From the NCBI GenBank assembly GCA_030760725.1, contig JASWHV010000011.1, positions 18,687,501 to 18,751,500 of the forward strand: a stretch of DNA of 64,000 nucleotides, given 5' to 3'. This stretch comes from Neostapfia colusana (taxonomy: Eukaryota; Streptophyta; Magnoliopsida; Poales; Poaceae). The notes beneath the pieces were generated by a model, which saw nothing but the letters and a program-made list of their open reading frames with translations, was not told the DNA's origin and did no database searches. Both the position numbers and the translations under genes were made by a program. Position 1 is the stretch's first letter, and every line of letters starts with the position of its first letter. Positions 8,987 through 20,906 of the stretch are shown in pieces.

Positions 8987-9961
8987 ATGCCGGTGATTAG
9001 GATCACAGCATGCATAAGGACTCGTCCACCACCACGTGGGAGTGCACTTAACCCCATTGAGGTGTCCGATGGACCATATTGGGAGGAGGTGAAGACGGAA
9101 CCTCATGATAAAGAGGAAGTCAATAGCTCTATGCATGAGGAAGAAGATCCGGAAGAGGTGGAAACATTCAAAGACGATATGGAGGATGATCCACAAGAAC
9201 GGCATTGGTACGCACCTCAGGAGGAGTTTCACGTGGGCTTACACCCTGTGGAGCCTCATGAAGCTGTGACGGGAGGAGATGAACCCGAGGAGGAGCCACC
9301 CCTTGCTGAGACCAATAATAAAAGTGATGAATGGGCCAACCATTTAGTTCAAGAATTTTGGTCCGACGGAATGGAGGGAGGACACGTATCCAGGGAGCTC
9401 AAAGAATTTCTGGATTGCTGCAGCTTATACCCAGAATATCTTCTCAAGAAAGTCCCTCGTCTCGGACATGAAGAGTGGAAGGCTGAAGTAACCATCCTAT
9501 CTAATGGTAGGGTTGTCACTCGGCACTTTGCACCCACATGGAGAGCTATAATGGCAGAAGCTATTGATGATGCTGCATGGGATGCACTCACCAGACTGTG
9601 CTACGCCTTCCATGAGCAGCTTGAGGACACCACTTTTGAGATGTACCCGTATCGGAAGAGTGGTACAAGGGAGATCATTAGACCCCATGTAACAGCTCTT
9701 TCCAACCCACAAGCTGCTGACAAGTCTCAGAGGTTGCTCGTGGAGTTGGGAAACCACTATGCAAGCGCACAAATAGAGATCCGTTACCCCCGCAAGAAGC
9801 TGTATTTGCTAGAGAAACAAAAGGAGACTCATGCCAACGCGGGAGCAAATAGAGCACCAGCGTCATCTATCCCTACATGGACTGCCGACTCACCATGGCA
9901 TGCGCCCATGTATGGACCACCCATGTCACACGGCGAGAACAGCACCGATTCTCATGATTAA
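8987..9961 (+). CDS. Additional ORF of RE1, between 5' LTR and gag position (intact, 324 aa)
   Basis: An uninterrupted 324-codon frame in the sense orientation. Residues about 20-115 are strongly acidic (EEDPEEVETFKDDMEDD). From about 115 it looks globular, with KKVPRLGHEEWKAEVTI and then AAWDALTRLCYAFHEQLED, followed by FEMYPYRKSG; the last part is Pro/Ala-rich. The middle domain matches the additional ORF of RE2 (AARDTMSRFCQLYVRSMEG followed by TPYML). No gag, protease or RT motif is present, and I cannot assign a function. Additional ORFs in this position are known in plant LTR retrotransposons. The ATG follows TTATTTATAG, a 3' splice-site-like sequence. It is the only long intact retroelement frame upstream of pol here, while gag-pol of the same element is wrecked. 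Confidence 0.8.
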   Translation: MPVIRITACIRTRPPPRGSALNPIEVSDGPYWEEVKTEPHDKEEVNSSMHEEEDPEEVETFKDDMEDDPQERHWYAPQEEFHVGLHPVEPHEAVTGGDEPEEEPPLAETNNKSDEWANHLVQEFWSDGMEGGHVSRELKEFLDCCSLYPEYLLKKVPRLGHEEWKAEVTILSNGRVVTRHFAPTWRAIMAEAIDDAAWDALTRLCYAFHEQLEDTTFEMYPYRKSGTREIIRPHVTALSNPQAADKSQRLLVELGNHYASAQIEIRYPRKKLYLLEKQKETHANAGANRAPASSIPTWTADSPWHAPMYGPPMSHGENSTDSHD

Positions 9962-10316
9962 GTTTAGGTTTCCCATTGAATAAGCTGTAATAGGAATGTT
10001 TAGATCGTAGTATGATGAAATAAGAGTGGCGTGCAGAATTTAATGATGATTGCTTGGTTTGTGTGTTGGTTTGAGTTGTGGGACGCTTTGGCGAATGTCC
10101 ACATCCACACATAGTGGAGAGATGTGAGATATTTTGGCACGTGTTCACATCCTCATAGGCTGAAATTAATAAAAGAAGTTGCTTAGTTCATACACCTTGA
10201 TGCATATAGTTGGGAAATCGCTTCTTTCAAATCTGAATTCTAGCTCCTACAAATATAGTATGTCCGAAAGTAAGCCTTAAAATAAGGGGGTATACCTTCT
10301 TGCCAACCTTATCGTC
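9962..10316 (+). other. Spacer and gag-deletion junction of RE1
   Basis: 9962-10205 matches the RE3 spacer before gag (42692-42950). RE3 then has gag from 43001, but RE1 has about 45 bp of filler (about 10210-10257) and resumes at ATATAGTATGTC with the end of protease (RE3 44408). About 1.4 kb, all of gag and the protease active site, is therefore missing. Confidence 0.8.
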
Positions 10317-10887
10317 TTGGATTCCCAAGGGATTGACATAATACTCGGAATGGATTGGCTAAGCAAGCACAACGGAATGATTCAATGTGCTCAGAGGATC
10401 GTGCAGTTGACGAGTGAGCATGGTACTCGTATTGGGTTTGAGGCAGCCCAACCGGCAACCGAGAATGCAGTGCTGAACCACATCGAAGAAGCAACATTAG
10501 AAAGCATTCTGGTGGTTCAAGAATATTCAGATGTGTTCCCGGAAGAACTTCCAGGTATGCCACCTGACCGGGACATTGAATTTGCCATTAATTTAGTACC
10601 CGGAACTTCACCTATAGCGAAGAAGCCATATAGGATGCCCTCTAATGAACTAGTGGAGCTCAAGAAGCAAATTCAGGAGCAGCTAGAAAAGGGTTTTATA
10701 TGCCCAAGCTCGTCACCATGGGGAGCCCCTATGCTCTTCGTAGACAAGAAGGATGGGACCCAAAGGATGTGTGTGGATTATAGGTCTCTCAATGAGGTGA
10801 CGATCAAGAATAAATACCCGCTGCCCCTATAGAGGACCTGTTCAACCAAATGAAAGGTGCCCGAATTTTCTCCAGGATTGATCTTCG

Positions 10888-11078
10888 GAAGGGGGGCCTT
10901 GGCGCAGCGGTAAAGCTGTTGCCTTGTGACCATGAGGTCACGGGTTCGAGTCCTGGAAACAGCCTCTTGCAGAAATGCAGGGAAAGGCTGCGTACAAAAG
11001 ACCCAAATGGGTCGGACCCTTCCCCGGACCCTGCGCAAGCGGGAGCTACATGCACCGGGCTGCCCTTTCTTTCTTTTT
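10888..11078 (+). mobile_element. Au-type SINE inserted in RE1 RT
   Basis: 191 bp with pol III A box (TGGCGCAGCGG, 10900-10910) and B box (GGTTCGAGTCC, 10943-10953) in a tRNA-like head starting GGGGGGCCTTGGCGC, and a T-rich 3' end (CTTTCTTTCTTTTT). It is flanked by a perfect 11-bp target duplication ATTGATCTTCG (10877-10887 and 11079-11089), so the insertion is unambiguous. The RT reading frame continues on both sides. Not a functional tRNA gene: the tRNA-like part is followed by SINE body and target duplications. Confidence 0.93.
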
Positions 11079-13589
11079 ATTGATCTTCGTTCAGGATACT
11101 TCCAGCTGAAGATTAAGCCCTCCGATATACCCAAGACTGCATTTCGAACACGGTATGGTTCATATGAGTATACCGTTATGTCCTTTGGGTTAACGAATGC
11201 ACCCGCATACTTTATGTACCTCATGAATAAGGTCTTCATGGAGTACTTGGACAAGTTCGTCGTGGTTTTCATCGACGATATCATGGTGTATTCAAAGAGC
11301 GAGGAAGAACACTTGAGGTTAACATTGCAAATAACTGCGAGAGCATCAATTGTATGTCAAGTTCAGCAAGTGTCAATTTTGGCTAAAGGAGATATCGTTT
11401 CTAGGCCACATTATCTCCGAAGGAGGAGTATCGGTTGATCCCCGAAAAGTGGGAGATGTTTTGAAGTGGAACCAACCGCAGAATGTGAGAGATATTCGGA
11501 GTTTCCTTGGGATGGATGGATACTACCGCCGGTTCATCAAGGATTTCCCCAAAATAGCGAAGCCCATGACTGAATTGCTGATGAAAGGGAAAGTGTTTCA
11601 GTGTACACAAGCGTGTCAAGACAGCTTTGAAGAACTAAAGAAGAGATTAACAACAGCGCCGGTTTTGGTATTGCTGGACGTGAGCAAGAGTTTTGACATA
11701 CATTGTGACGCATCAAGACAAGGGCTTGGATGTGTGCTCATGCAAGGAGGACAAGTGGTAGCCTATGCATCAAGACAACTAAAGAAACAAGAGCTGAATT
11801 ACCCCACACATGACTTAGAACTTGCAGCCGTGGTACATGCCTTGAAGATTTGGAGGCATTATATCCTTGGCCACCGATGTGAAATCTATACGGATCACAA
11901 AAGCCTCAAGTATATATTCACGCAAACGGATCTGAATTTGGGGCAACGTCGATGGTTGGAACTCATCAAGGATTATGATGTTGGAATCAACTATCACCCT
12001 GGAAAGGCCAATGTAGTAGCTGATGCATTGAGCCGAAAGGGAGCATGTCATCAACTCACGGTTTGGGAGCTTCTACCCGAGCTGTGCAAGGAGTTTGAAC
12101 GGTTACATCTCAGGTTCTTGAACGAGATGGAGGTGATAGAACTGAACTCCTCGCTGGAACAAGATATACGAGATGGCCAAGCAACGGATGAGGAAATCAA
12201 GGAAAGAATCCGACAAGGCATAGAAAAGGATTTTAATGAAGACGAGAAAGGAACGCTTTGGTTAGGGAAAAGGATTTGTGTGCCTAACGTGAAGCACATC
12301 TGTGACACGATATTAAAGGAGGCACATGACTCACCTTATTCCATACATCCTGGCTCTACAAAGATGTACAAGGACCTAAAAACTTGCTATTGGTGGGATG
12401 GTATGAAAAGGTACATAGCTGAATATGTTGCCTTATGCGACACGTGCCAATGAGTGAAGGCCGAACATCAAAGACCCACTAGATTGTTGCAGCCATTGAA
12501 AGTACCCGAGTGGAAGTGGGAAGACATCAGCATGGATTTCATAGTCGGACTGCCACGTACTCAGTCGGGATACGACTCTATTTGGGTTATTGTGGACCGG
12601 TTAACGAAAACAACCCATTTCCTTCCTGTTAGAACCAAGTACCGCGTCGCACAACTAGCCGAGCTGTATATGGAGCAAATCGTGTGTCGTCATGGAGTTC
12701 CGAAGAGGATAGTTTCAGATCGGGGTTCTCAATTTACCTCCAGATTCTGGAAGAAGCTGCACGAAGCCATGGTTACATGGCTGAATTTCAGCTCCGCTTT
12801 ATCACCCGCAAACCGACGGGCAAACGGAGAGGACAAATCAGATTTTAGAAGACATGTTGAGAGCTTGCGCCTTGAAACATGGGCGTAGTTGGAATAGGAG
12901 CTTGCCATATGCTGAATTCTCATACAACAACAGCAATCAAGCCAGCTTGAAAATGTCACCTTTCGAAGCATTGTATGGTAGACGGTGTAGAACGCCGCTT
13001 TTCTGGAATGAGACCGGAGAAAGCCAAGTGTTTGGACCTGAAGTGCTGCAAGATGCCGAAAATCAAGTCTAAACGATACGAGAAAACTTGAAGGCCGCTC
13101 AGTCACGACAAAAGGGTTATGCGGATAATTGGCGAAGAAGATTGACCTTCGAAGTGGGAGACTTCATGTATCTGAAAGTATCGCCTATCCGAGGCTAACA
13201 ACGGTTCAACGTCAAAGGCAAGTTAGCACCTTGCTATATCGGGCCATTCAAGATTTTGGGCAAGTGAGGAGAGGTAGCCTATCAACTAGAGCTGCCAATG
13301 CACCTCTCCGATGTGTTTCACGTATCCCAACCCAAGAAGTGTTTGAGGTTTCCGGAAGAACAAGTACCGATGGATGAGCTTGAACTTCAAGAGGATCTGA
13401 CTTACGCGGAGCACCCCATCAAAATTTTGGACGTGAAGGAAAGGGTCACGAGGAACAAAGTGATCCGTTGGTGCAAGGTACAATGGAGCCATCACACGGA
13501 AGTCAAAACCATATGGGAGTGTGAGGAAGATCTCAAGGCAGAATTCCCTCATCTATTATCCACTCTATCGAATCTCAAGGGCGAGATTC

Positions 13590-13607
13590 AGTTTAAGGGG
13601 GTAGGTT
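13590..13607 (+). other. RE1 polypurine tract
   Basis: TTTAAGGGGGTAGG directly before the 3' LTR start (TAGTAACATCC), comparable to TTTTAAGGGGGCAA of RE2. It would prime plus-strand DNA synthesis. The chromodomain frame ends at 13609, overlapping the LTR start. Confidence 0.7.
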
Positions 13608-14236
13608 AGTAACATCCTCAAATTCATTACCATGCATTGCATACATTTTTCATGTAGAGAAGCATTGTAAAAGAAGTAGAAATGGAGAAAGAACCCTAGA
13701 AATGGAGAAAGAACGATAGAAATGTAGAATGAACCATAGAAATGGAAGAATGAACCATAGAAATGGAGAAAGAACCATACAAATGGAGAAAGAACCATAT
13801 AAATGGAGGAAGAACCATAGAAATAGAGAAGAGAATATAGAAATGGAGAATGGGACATAGAAATGGAGAGGGGAATGTAGAAATGGAAAAGGGGACATAG
13901 AAATGGTGAGAAATGGAAAAAAGATAGCTGAAATGAGCAGTCCCAAATTTTCCCCAAAATTTCCCCCAAATTTTCCAAATTCCATAATTCCACAAAAGGG
14001 GAAATTTTCCCACATTTGGGGGATTGAATCCCCAATGCTGCCGCACCCAATTAAAGGGGAAAGGTTGGTTGAGTTTCAAATTGACTAGGAATGGACTCCT
14101 CCCTTCTCCCCCTTATAAACACAACCCCAGCCCCCCTTTTTGGCCGCAGCCTCACCCTCCCCCTCCCCAAGTCGCTGAGTTGGCACCCTCCCCCTGCCGG
14201 AGTTTGGTCGCCGGTGAGCCCCGCCGTCGAGCCCCG
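13608..14236 (+). repeat. RE1 3' LTR, first part
   Basis: Starts TAGTAACATCCTCAAATTC (TG lost), repeats the minisatellite (13678-13914) and TATA (14114-14121), and is cut at 14236 by RE2 after ...GAGCCCCG. It continues at 28503. Confidence 0.93.
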
Positions 14237-16685
14237 TGTAAGGGCCTAAGTTTTTGCACATATCCAAAGTGTTCATCACACCACACACACATCATTTGAG
14301 GAAATGATATGAACACATTTGAATAGCAAGTAAACACCATCAACATGGTCATTAGAGAATAAAATCACAAAATGCAAAAGTGGCATTTCCCACATGCATC
14401 ATATAGGAGCTGAGCATATGAAAAACTTCAACACTTTGCTAGGAATGCTCATGCCAAATTTCACTCAAATCCAAAACCCTTTTTGAGGTATTTTTGGTAT
14501 AACTAGAAAGAGGCTAGTTTGAACTCAAATTCAAATTCAAACTACTTTTATCCCATGATTCCAAAAGATGGATCCATATTCACACTCAGCACATTTTTGT
14601 GAGCTCACACACCAATTTTCACTTCATTTGGAGCTGATCTTGACATGAGCTAATTTTAGCAAATTCAAACTCAATTTGAATTTCAAACTGCATATGTGCT
14701 GAAATTATATTTAAACACTTCACAATTTGAATTCTATCAAATTCAAATAAATTCAAATGGTCAGGTGGTAGATAATTCAAATGTCAAAGGGTATTTGGGT
14801 CTCTACTGTTTAGAGCAGTGGGGAAAATTGAATTTCAGAGGTTAAAAGAGGAGTGGGTCCCACATGTCAGCCTCACTAGCAAATTCAACCGACTGAAAGA
14901 CAGAGCACTTGGTTCTCGGGTTGCAGCCGAGCGCGCCACCGAGCGGCCGATCGGCGCCAGCTCCTGCTGCGTTTCCCCGCGCTGGAGACCAGCTGCCCGG
15001 CTTCTTATCCCTCCCCGACGTGCTCCGTTTGCTCACAACCCGAGTCCACAGCGAGATCACTCTCTCTTAGACCGAGCTCCACCGAAAGCACGCCGCCCTC
15101 TCGGTTCTGCTCGTGAGCAGGCCGATCACTCGTGAACAAAGCCTTCCCAGTAGCAAAACGGCGTCGTGGGTTTGTGAACAACATCCTTGACGTCTTGTGG
15201 TCCAGTGATCAGACGTCCTCGAGCTAAGCCGAGCGTTTTTCCGGCGAACCGAGCGTTGCTGCCATTCGGGGCTCTCGCGGACAGCTCGGCACAGCCATCA
15301 TCGCATCCACTTCTCGACACAAGAAAGGTGCGTCACTGCATGTAGAAGGTGTAGCCGAAAGCCGTTTGGCATATGATCAACCATCGGTTGAGAATTTCCA
15401 AATTTATCGAAAGATAGTTCATATGAGCCGAGCTCACCTTCGATTGAAATTCGGACTCTACGCACTCTTGTTAGTCAAGCCTGTTGGCCAGTAGGTTCTA
15501 CACATGCTAGCGCTCACGGTCAAGGAAGAAGCAAGGAAAACCGTTGAGGATCGGCCGTGATATGGCTGTTTTCCTCGCCGCTGTTGCAAAGTACCTCGGC
15601 TCACCGTCGAGGGTATGGTTGCCGGCGTTTCTAGCTTCCACAAGGTCTTGTTTCATGTTCCTCAGGCTCCACTGATGCTCTCCGAGCAATTTCCGATTGA
15701 TTTGGTGCACTGTCGTGCGAGACCGACCTCGCCGGAACCCTAGGTTCGCTGTCACCGGTGCACACGTGATTCCGGTGATCGCTGGTGGTCGGCGAGCCCA
15801 CAGATGAGTTCACAAGGTCAGAAAACGGGGAGGCGGCGAGTTTCGGGCCAAGGGGTGGCAAGGAATTCAGTTCCGGCGAGGCTCGCCGGAGGGCACCACC
15901 GGGGGAGTCTGTTGGCGGGAGGTTGAAGAAGATCCGTGCCGTGGGACCCACTGGCAGGAGTTTAAACATTTCCCTGATTTGCAGATTTAGTTCAAACTTC
16001 AAACCCACATAAATTTGGCTAGGAAACTCCAAATTGAGTGAACCAAATTTTTTTGGATTCAGCTCTCTGAGTACTTTCCAACAAATCAAGTTTCACTCTA
16101 TGAAAATCCTTATTTCTCCATAATTTATTCTTCAAACTTTAAACTGTTTAGAATTTTAACTGGAGAACCCTTTGGTGGAAATTTCTGAAATTTGGCTAGG
16201 ATGTTCACCAAAATATCCCTGATCCACCATAAAAATTTCAGATCCATTTGAGCTCATTAGATCCACCTAATGGTGTGATTAATAAAACTGTTCCAGAGAA
16301 AATAGAAAATGTTCATAAACATTTTTCAGAATTTCTCTGAAATTGTTTAGCTCATATATTTAGCAAGGAACCTTCAAATTAAGTGAGAACAACTCTATTA
16401 GAACCCTCTGAAAATCTAGTTTTCAGAAAGTCGTGGCTTGCTTCATGAAAATCCCTAGAACACCCTAGGAGCTCCAGTTAGGGCCAAGTACATAATTATT
16501 TGTGGAGAGCTCAAATGAGCTTTGCTGCAAATGAAATTTGGCCAAGTCTCTGTTTAGGTTGTATCCAAATCACAGTAAAAATATCAGAGTCATTGGATCT
16601 GTCTAGCAAGACTTATAGCTCTCACAAGTTTAACTTCAATTCAAATGCATTTAAATTGACACGTATTTGTATTTATCACATGTAG

Positions 16686-16766
16686 TCGCTAAGGTTGAGG
16701 AGGAAACCGAAGTCTTAGACCTCATCGCTCCAGAGGAACAGCTAGCCTAAGACCAAGATAAACAAG
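16686..16766 (+). other. LTR exon A of RE2 (5' copy; stop-mutated)
   Basis: Bounded by CACATGTAG and CAAG|GCAAGC. Acidic frame with KVEEETEVLDL, then GCC TAA, a nonsense change. The 3' LTR copy at 27954-28034 is open (KVEEEPEVLDFVTPEELLAY) with the same borders. Confidence 0.55.
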
Positions 16767-17862
16767 GCAAGCTCCGGTTTGCATTAACCATTTTTACAAA
16801 TTTTCCTGTTTTGAGAACTTACTTTGAGCACCCACTTAATTTTTGCATTAGAGTCTTGTTTGAAAACCCAAATGCATAGCCAAGAAAACCATGGGTTGGG
16901 TTTAGGTTTGTAAACCTCGATTAGCTACTGCAATGCTAAGATAGTTTAGGATTCGGTACAAGACGATTAGTTGAAACTACTCACGAGAATAAGCTAGAGG
17001 CACACTACTCGGGTAAAGATAGCAAACGGAACACATGGCAAGAAAAATGAGACCGAGCGGAGAGTAAGGGCAGCAGGACTTTGGGGTCTGGGTGCCATAG
17101 CTCCGCTTGTGTCGATTGAGGACCGAGCCGTGTGCGGGCCTGTTGAACAAGCTAGAACAGTACTGAAGACCTATCGGATATTTGGGAACCGGGAAACCGA
17201 TGTAACTCGGGTAGCTGGGTGTTGAGGCATAGCTGGTTGTTCAGAGGGTAGGTTGAGAGCTCGAGGTGTAAATTGGCTGGCGGCACTATGGATGCGCGCA
17301 CACAGACCTCTTGCTCGGGACGATTGGACCGGTTCAACATTTAGCTAACGGGTGAAAGGTGGTTGCGTACGATATCCGTGATGGTTGATGTAGGCAACAT
17401 CGAGTACGGGCATACGTGACGGGTTATTCGGGTAACTCTGCAGGTGTAAATCGATTATAATCGCCGTCCCACGCGGTCAGTGAGTATCACTTGTTCACTA
17501 TACCGTGACATAGAAAGAACAGGCTAGCTACATGTTAAAAGTTTGCTGATTTGAAAGCTATACATTGCTTGTTAATTACTTGTTGTAGTTTAGAGCTAAT
17601 TAAAGTTCTTTTTAACTTTGGGCAAAGTACATGAGAGAAATGTGTTTCTTGTTTGATTGCGGCTCTCTCATGTGCCTTAGCGTGAGGTTTTCCCCAACCT
17701 GCTGCTAAAACTTGAAAGTAAGGTTCAAATAATTAGGCTAGTCCTTGCAACTTATTTACCTCATGTACCCTAAACCCTTCATGTAGAAGTTTCATGTATA
17801 GGAGAGACGGGTCAGACTTGCTGAGCCATCGTGCTCACTGCTTGTGTTTGAAGCTTTTGCAG

Positions 17863-17951
17863 GGGTTTATGAGGAAGGGACTCCCAAGGAGGAGACGGGA
17901 GCCCCAGAGGGAAACCCCGTCGAATGGGAGTCGTGCACGCCGCCATGTTAG
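17863..17951 (+). other. LTR exon B of RE2
   Basis: Follows GCTTTTGCAG. In the phase set by exon A it is open, acidic and ends EWESCTPPC then TAG. It parallels 61893-61990 of RE9, which ends EWEPYTPR then TGA. Confidence 0.55.
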
Positions 17952-18183
17952 TGTGTGTGCGTGCTAGCGGAGATACGTTCACGGGCTGAACGTGAACTCG
18001 ATGCGTAGTCTACGCCCGTGAGTGTAGACTGAACGTATTTTGTTATAAAAATGTTCATAAACTGGTTTATGTAATAAAACTTTTCTTCCGCTTTGTATCT
18101 TTGATGTGCGTTATCTGGATTTCTGCAACGCAGCACCCCTAAGCGTGATTCTGGCTCGACAAGGCTGTGGGGCCGTGTCAGCA

Positions 18184-18196
18184 TGGTATCAGAGCT
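18184..18196 (+). other. RE2 primer binding site (initiator Met tRNA)
   Basis: TGGTATCAGAGCT three bases after the LTR end (GTGTCA). Confidence 0.93.
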
Positions 18197-19681
18197 CGCT
18201 TGAGATTTAACGCACTACAAAGGTCATCTTTTTCAAAAATTCAGTGAGGAACTAGTTAGTAGCCCATATAAGGATGTTATTAGTGTATAGAAAGTGGCAT
18301 ACTAACATATTTGCTTATGTCGGAAAATCGTGCATCTCGGGACGTCTTATGTCTTGGGGGTGCACGTAAGCGCTGTCCACCAGTGCGCACAAGCTGAAGG
18401 GTGGAGCCCCATGGGTGGCAGGTAACCCGACCCGCTTTAATATCCTCTATGACTCTTCATGTCGTTTGGGGTATTCTAGCAACGCCTTTCCCTGGCGTGC
18501 TTTGGGCAAATTTGGGAGACCCTGTCACGTGGTCAGTAACGTGAACACATAGCTCAAGGCGTGTTTGGCTTGAGAACATCCGGGCAAGTGATGACGGCCG
18601 GGTGTATTAACTGTATGGATACCGGGCTCGGTGTGCACCCGTGTCTGACGATTGTATGAGTTATTTGCAGGTAGTCTAACCACGAAATGGTAGACGTGTA
18701 GCATCCGTGTGCCAGAGACGTTTAGTGCCACTGAACTAACGAAGCCAGCTAAGTCCGGTATAGGTTTTTCTTTGTGAGCAATGCAGTACCGACATGATAT
18801 GGTGACGCATCAACGTCACACCCCACTAAATGAGCAACTTCATTGTAAAACTGGAAATTTTTAATCTAGAGCACTAAAACTTTGATGTAACTTATTCCCT
18901 TAATCAGGATATTCAAAGTTAACAAGTTTCCAACTTGTAGGATACTGAGGACAGAGTCCCCTGTTTTCAGCTGAAAGAAGGTTGAAGTTAATTAGAGGTT
19001 AGAGGTCGAGTTCTTTCAAGGCTAGGGTCATATGATACATTTGTGGAAAGCTTTGGAAGAGCTTTACAGCTTTTCCGTTGATGTCCAGAGGTGTTTCATC
19101 ACTTAACCAGTCGAAAAATGCAGTAGAGTTGAAACTGTCCAGAAAACAGGGCAGTGCAAACACTCTCTGTAGCTCTCTGTAAATTGAGCATAACATCCTG
19201 AAAAAAAATCTAAAAATAGAAAATGGGATAGTTCTGAAAAGTTCTTGAGATGGGTTACAACTTTGTAACAGAAAGTTTTGTCAAATTTGGTGTGGAATTA
19301 ACTGGAATTCTTGGATCAAATCAGTACCTCTAGCAGGGAGGTGCTGTCCAATTTTCTCCAGAAATTCTGTCAACTTTGACATCTCATAACTTTTGAAACA
19401 GGACAGATATTAGGCCAAGCAAATACTTTCTGGTAAGCTATTGAAGTTAGCTTTAACTTTGATGTTGAGCTCCAGAATTAGTTTTTCCTTTAGCATGGTC
19501 TAAATCAGGTTGAAATGGAAACTGGTCAGCGCTGTCATCATGGACAGCAGATTAGCAGTCAAATTTGTTTAAGTTTGAACTATGTTTTCAGGTCTTATGA
19601 GTTCAATGACATGTTTTATGTTATAACTAAATGGTTTACTGTTCAAATAAATATTTGAAATTTCTCAAATATGTTTCTACA
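18197..19681 (+). other. RE2 long untranslated leader
   Basis: About 1.5 kb without a credible gene. It shares blocks with the RE9 leader (GTGGTCAGTAACG near 18530 and 62640; GGTTTTTCTTTGTGAG-like near 18765 and 63045) and ends in TTGTTTCTACAG directly before ATG at 19682, an acceptor-like end suggesting the leader is spliced. Confidence 0.6.
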
Positions 19682-20633
19682 GATGACAGCAGATAGACAA
19701 TTGGAGAATGGATGGGTGGTATCCCACTGTTCTCACCGCAGCGGTTATCCGGAAGTGTTGAAGCATATGCTTCAATATTTCAGATAGAGACGCTGCAGTA
19801 TCTCGCCAAGGAAGAAGGCGAGGAGGGAAACAAGATGTGTATGATCAATGTTGAAGTTCCTGCAGGACCCACGCCACCCGGTTGGGCACCGTTCACCGTC
19901 ACGGTGAGAGGTATACAGCCGAAGGAAATGTGGCAAGTGGCAGCTCGCGACACCATGTCGCGTTTTTGCCAACTATACGTGAGATCTATGGAGGGCACTC
20001 CATACATGCTCGTTTCGATGGAGGGACGAGATAATCATGTGTAGGGGGAAAGGTACATGGAGGCAACCGATCCGGGTTGCCCAAGGTACAACCCCGCGGA
20101 GGCGAACCTCAGCCTCCAGTTGAGGGCAGGAAAAGCCGTGATGGACAGACAAGCTGTTCATACGGAGTGTCTTGCTGCAAATATCAAGGAGAGCACCAGC
20201 CGTGGGGACCATTTTGAGAGTGCTCACAGTGCACTCTGCAATGTGCTCCTTCCGACGATAAAACGACTGAATGAGCAAACACAATCAGTTGCATCGTCTG
20301 AAGAAGGCTAAAAAGAAAAGTCGCATCGACATCATGGCTTTACAACAACAAGTGCAGACTCTGACCCAGCAGAATGAGGTCCTCACTCAAGAGCGTGATG
20401 ACGCTATTGAGGAGAGGAAAGGCTGGGAAGAGGACTACAACCAGGCCATGGACGAGGTGCACGCGTTGCAGGACATCTTACCTCCGGTACCGGTGGTAGG
20501 TGCCGTACCCGTGGTTTTGGGTCTTCCGGCAATGGGGGAACCCGAACCGGAAGAGAAGGTTATGGACCCGGAGCCACCAGCAGAGGTAGTGGAGGAGGAC
20601 GACCCGCAGGAGGTCGAGTTCTTCTCCAAGTAG
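19682..20633 (+). pseudogene. Additional ORF of RE2 (broken)
   Basis: ATG at 19682 follows CTACAG. Open pieces in order: 19712-20041 (LQYLAKEEGEEGNKMCMINV, then AARDTMSRFCQLYVRSMEG), TAG at 20042-20044, the same frame to 20309, then the +1 frame 20271-20633, a coiled-coil segment (ALQQQVQTLTQQNEVLTQE) with an acidic, Pro-rich tail. The middle domain corresponds to that of the RE1 additional ORF. I infer a former protein of about 310 residues broken by one nonsense codon and at least two frameshifts. No enzymatic motif was recognised. It lies between the LTR leader and gag, in the same orientation. Confidence 0.65.
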
Positions 20634-20906
20634 TAGGTTACCGTTGCCAAGTAGGGCAGCGAAGGTGATGTAACAAAAACTTTTGTAATCAGTGACATGT
20701 CGTGTAGGCAGTAGTATATGTATAGGTAGTGACGACATGAGCACGACTTCTCGGAGACCCGAGAGTAATGTATCTTGTATAAAGTTTATGCTTTATCAAT
20801 ATATGTGAATGTTGTGCAAATTATTCATGTGTCACTTCAATACCTACTGTTTCATATGGAATTTTAAGTATGGCATGTGCTGATCGCTGCTGTTTTGAAT
20901 TTCAGA

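Larger units (their letters stand above)
10317..13609 (+). pseudogene. RE1 pol: protease end, RT, RNase H, integrase, chromodomain (broken)
   Basis: Domains in order: protease C-terminus (GIDIILGMDWLSKHNG), RT (KGFICPSSSPWGAPMLFVDK, FVVVFIDDIMVYSKSEEEH with the catalytic DD), RNase H (DASRQGLGCVLMQ, TDHKSLKYIF), integrase zinc finger with CDTC, integrase core (DFIVGLP, SDRGSQFTS) and a chromodomain-like tail ending at 13609. Breaks: 1-nt loss at about 10828, SINE insertion 10888-11078, 1-nt gain at about 11333, nonsense TGA at 12451-12453 (CGG in RE3), 1-nt gain at about 12800, a stop at 13070, and further shifts before the chromodomain. The order RT-RNase H-integrase is typical of Ty3/gypsy. 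It cannot make a functional polyprotein. Confidence 0.9.
14237..18180 (+). repeat. RE2 5' LTR (3944 bp)
   Basis: TGTAAGGGCCTAAG ... GGGGCCGTGTCA. It contains A/T-rich U3 with AATTCAAATT-type motifs (14440-14770), a donor-like AAG|GTGCGT (15328), exon A 16686-16766 (with one in-frame TAA, where the 3' LTR has TAT) and exon B 17863-17951. I recognise no gene other than these short exons. Confidence 0.95.

Noticed and set aside
10888..10970. A tRNA gene
   Set aside because: A and B boxes are present but the head is followed by SINE body, T-rich end and target duplications; it is a SINE.
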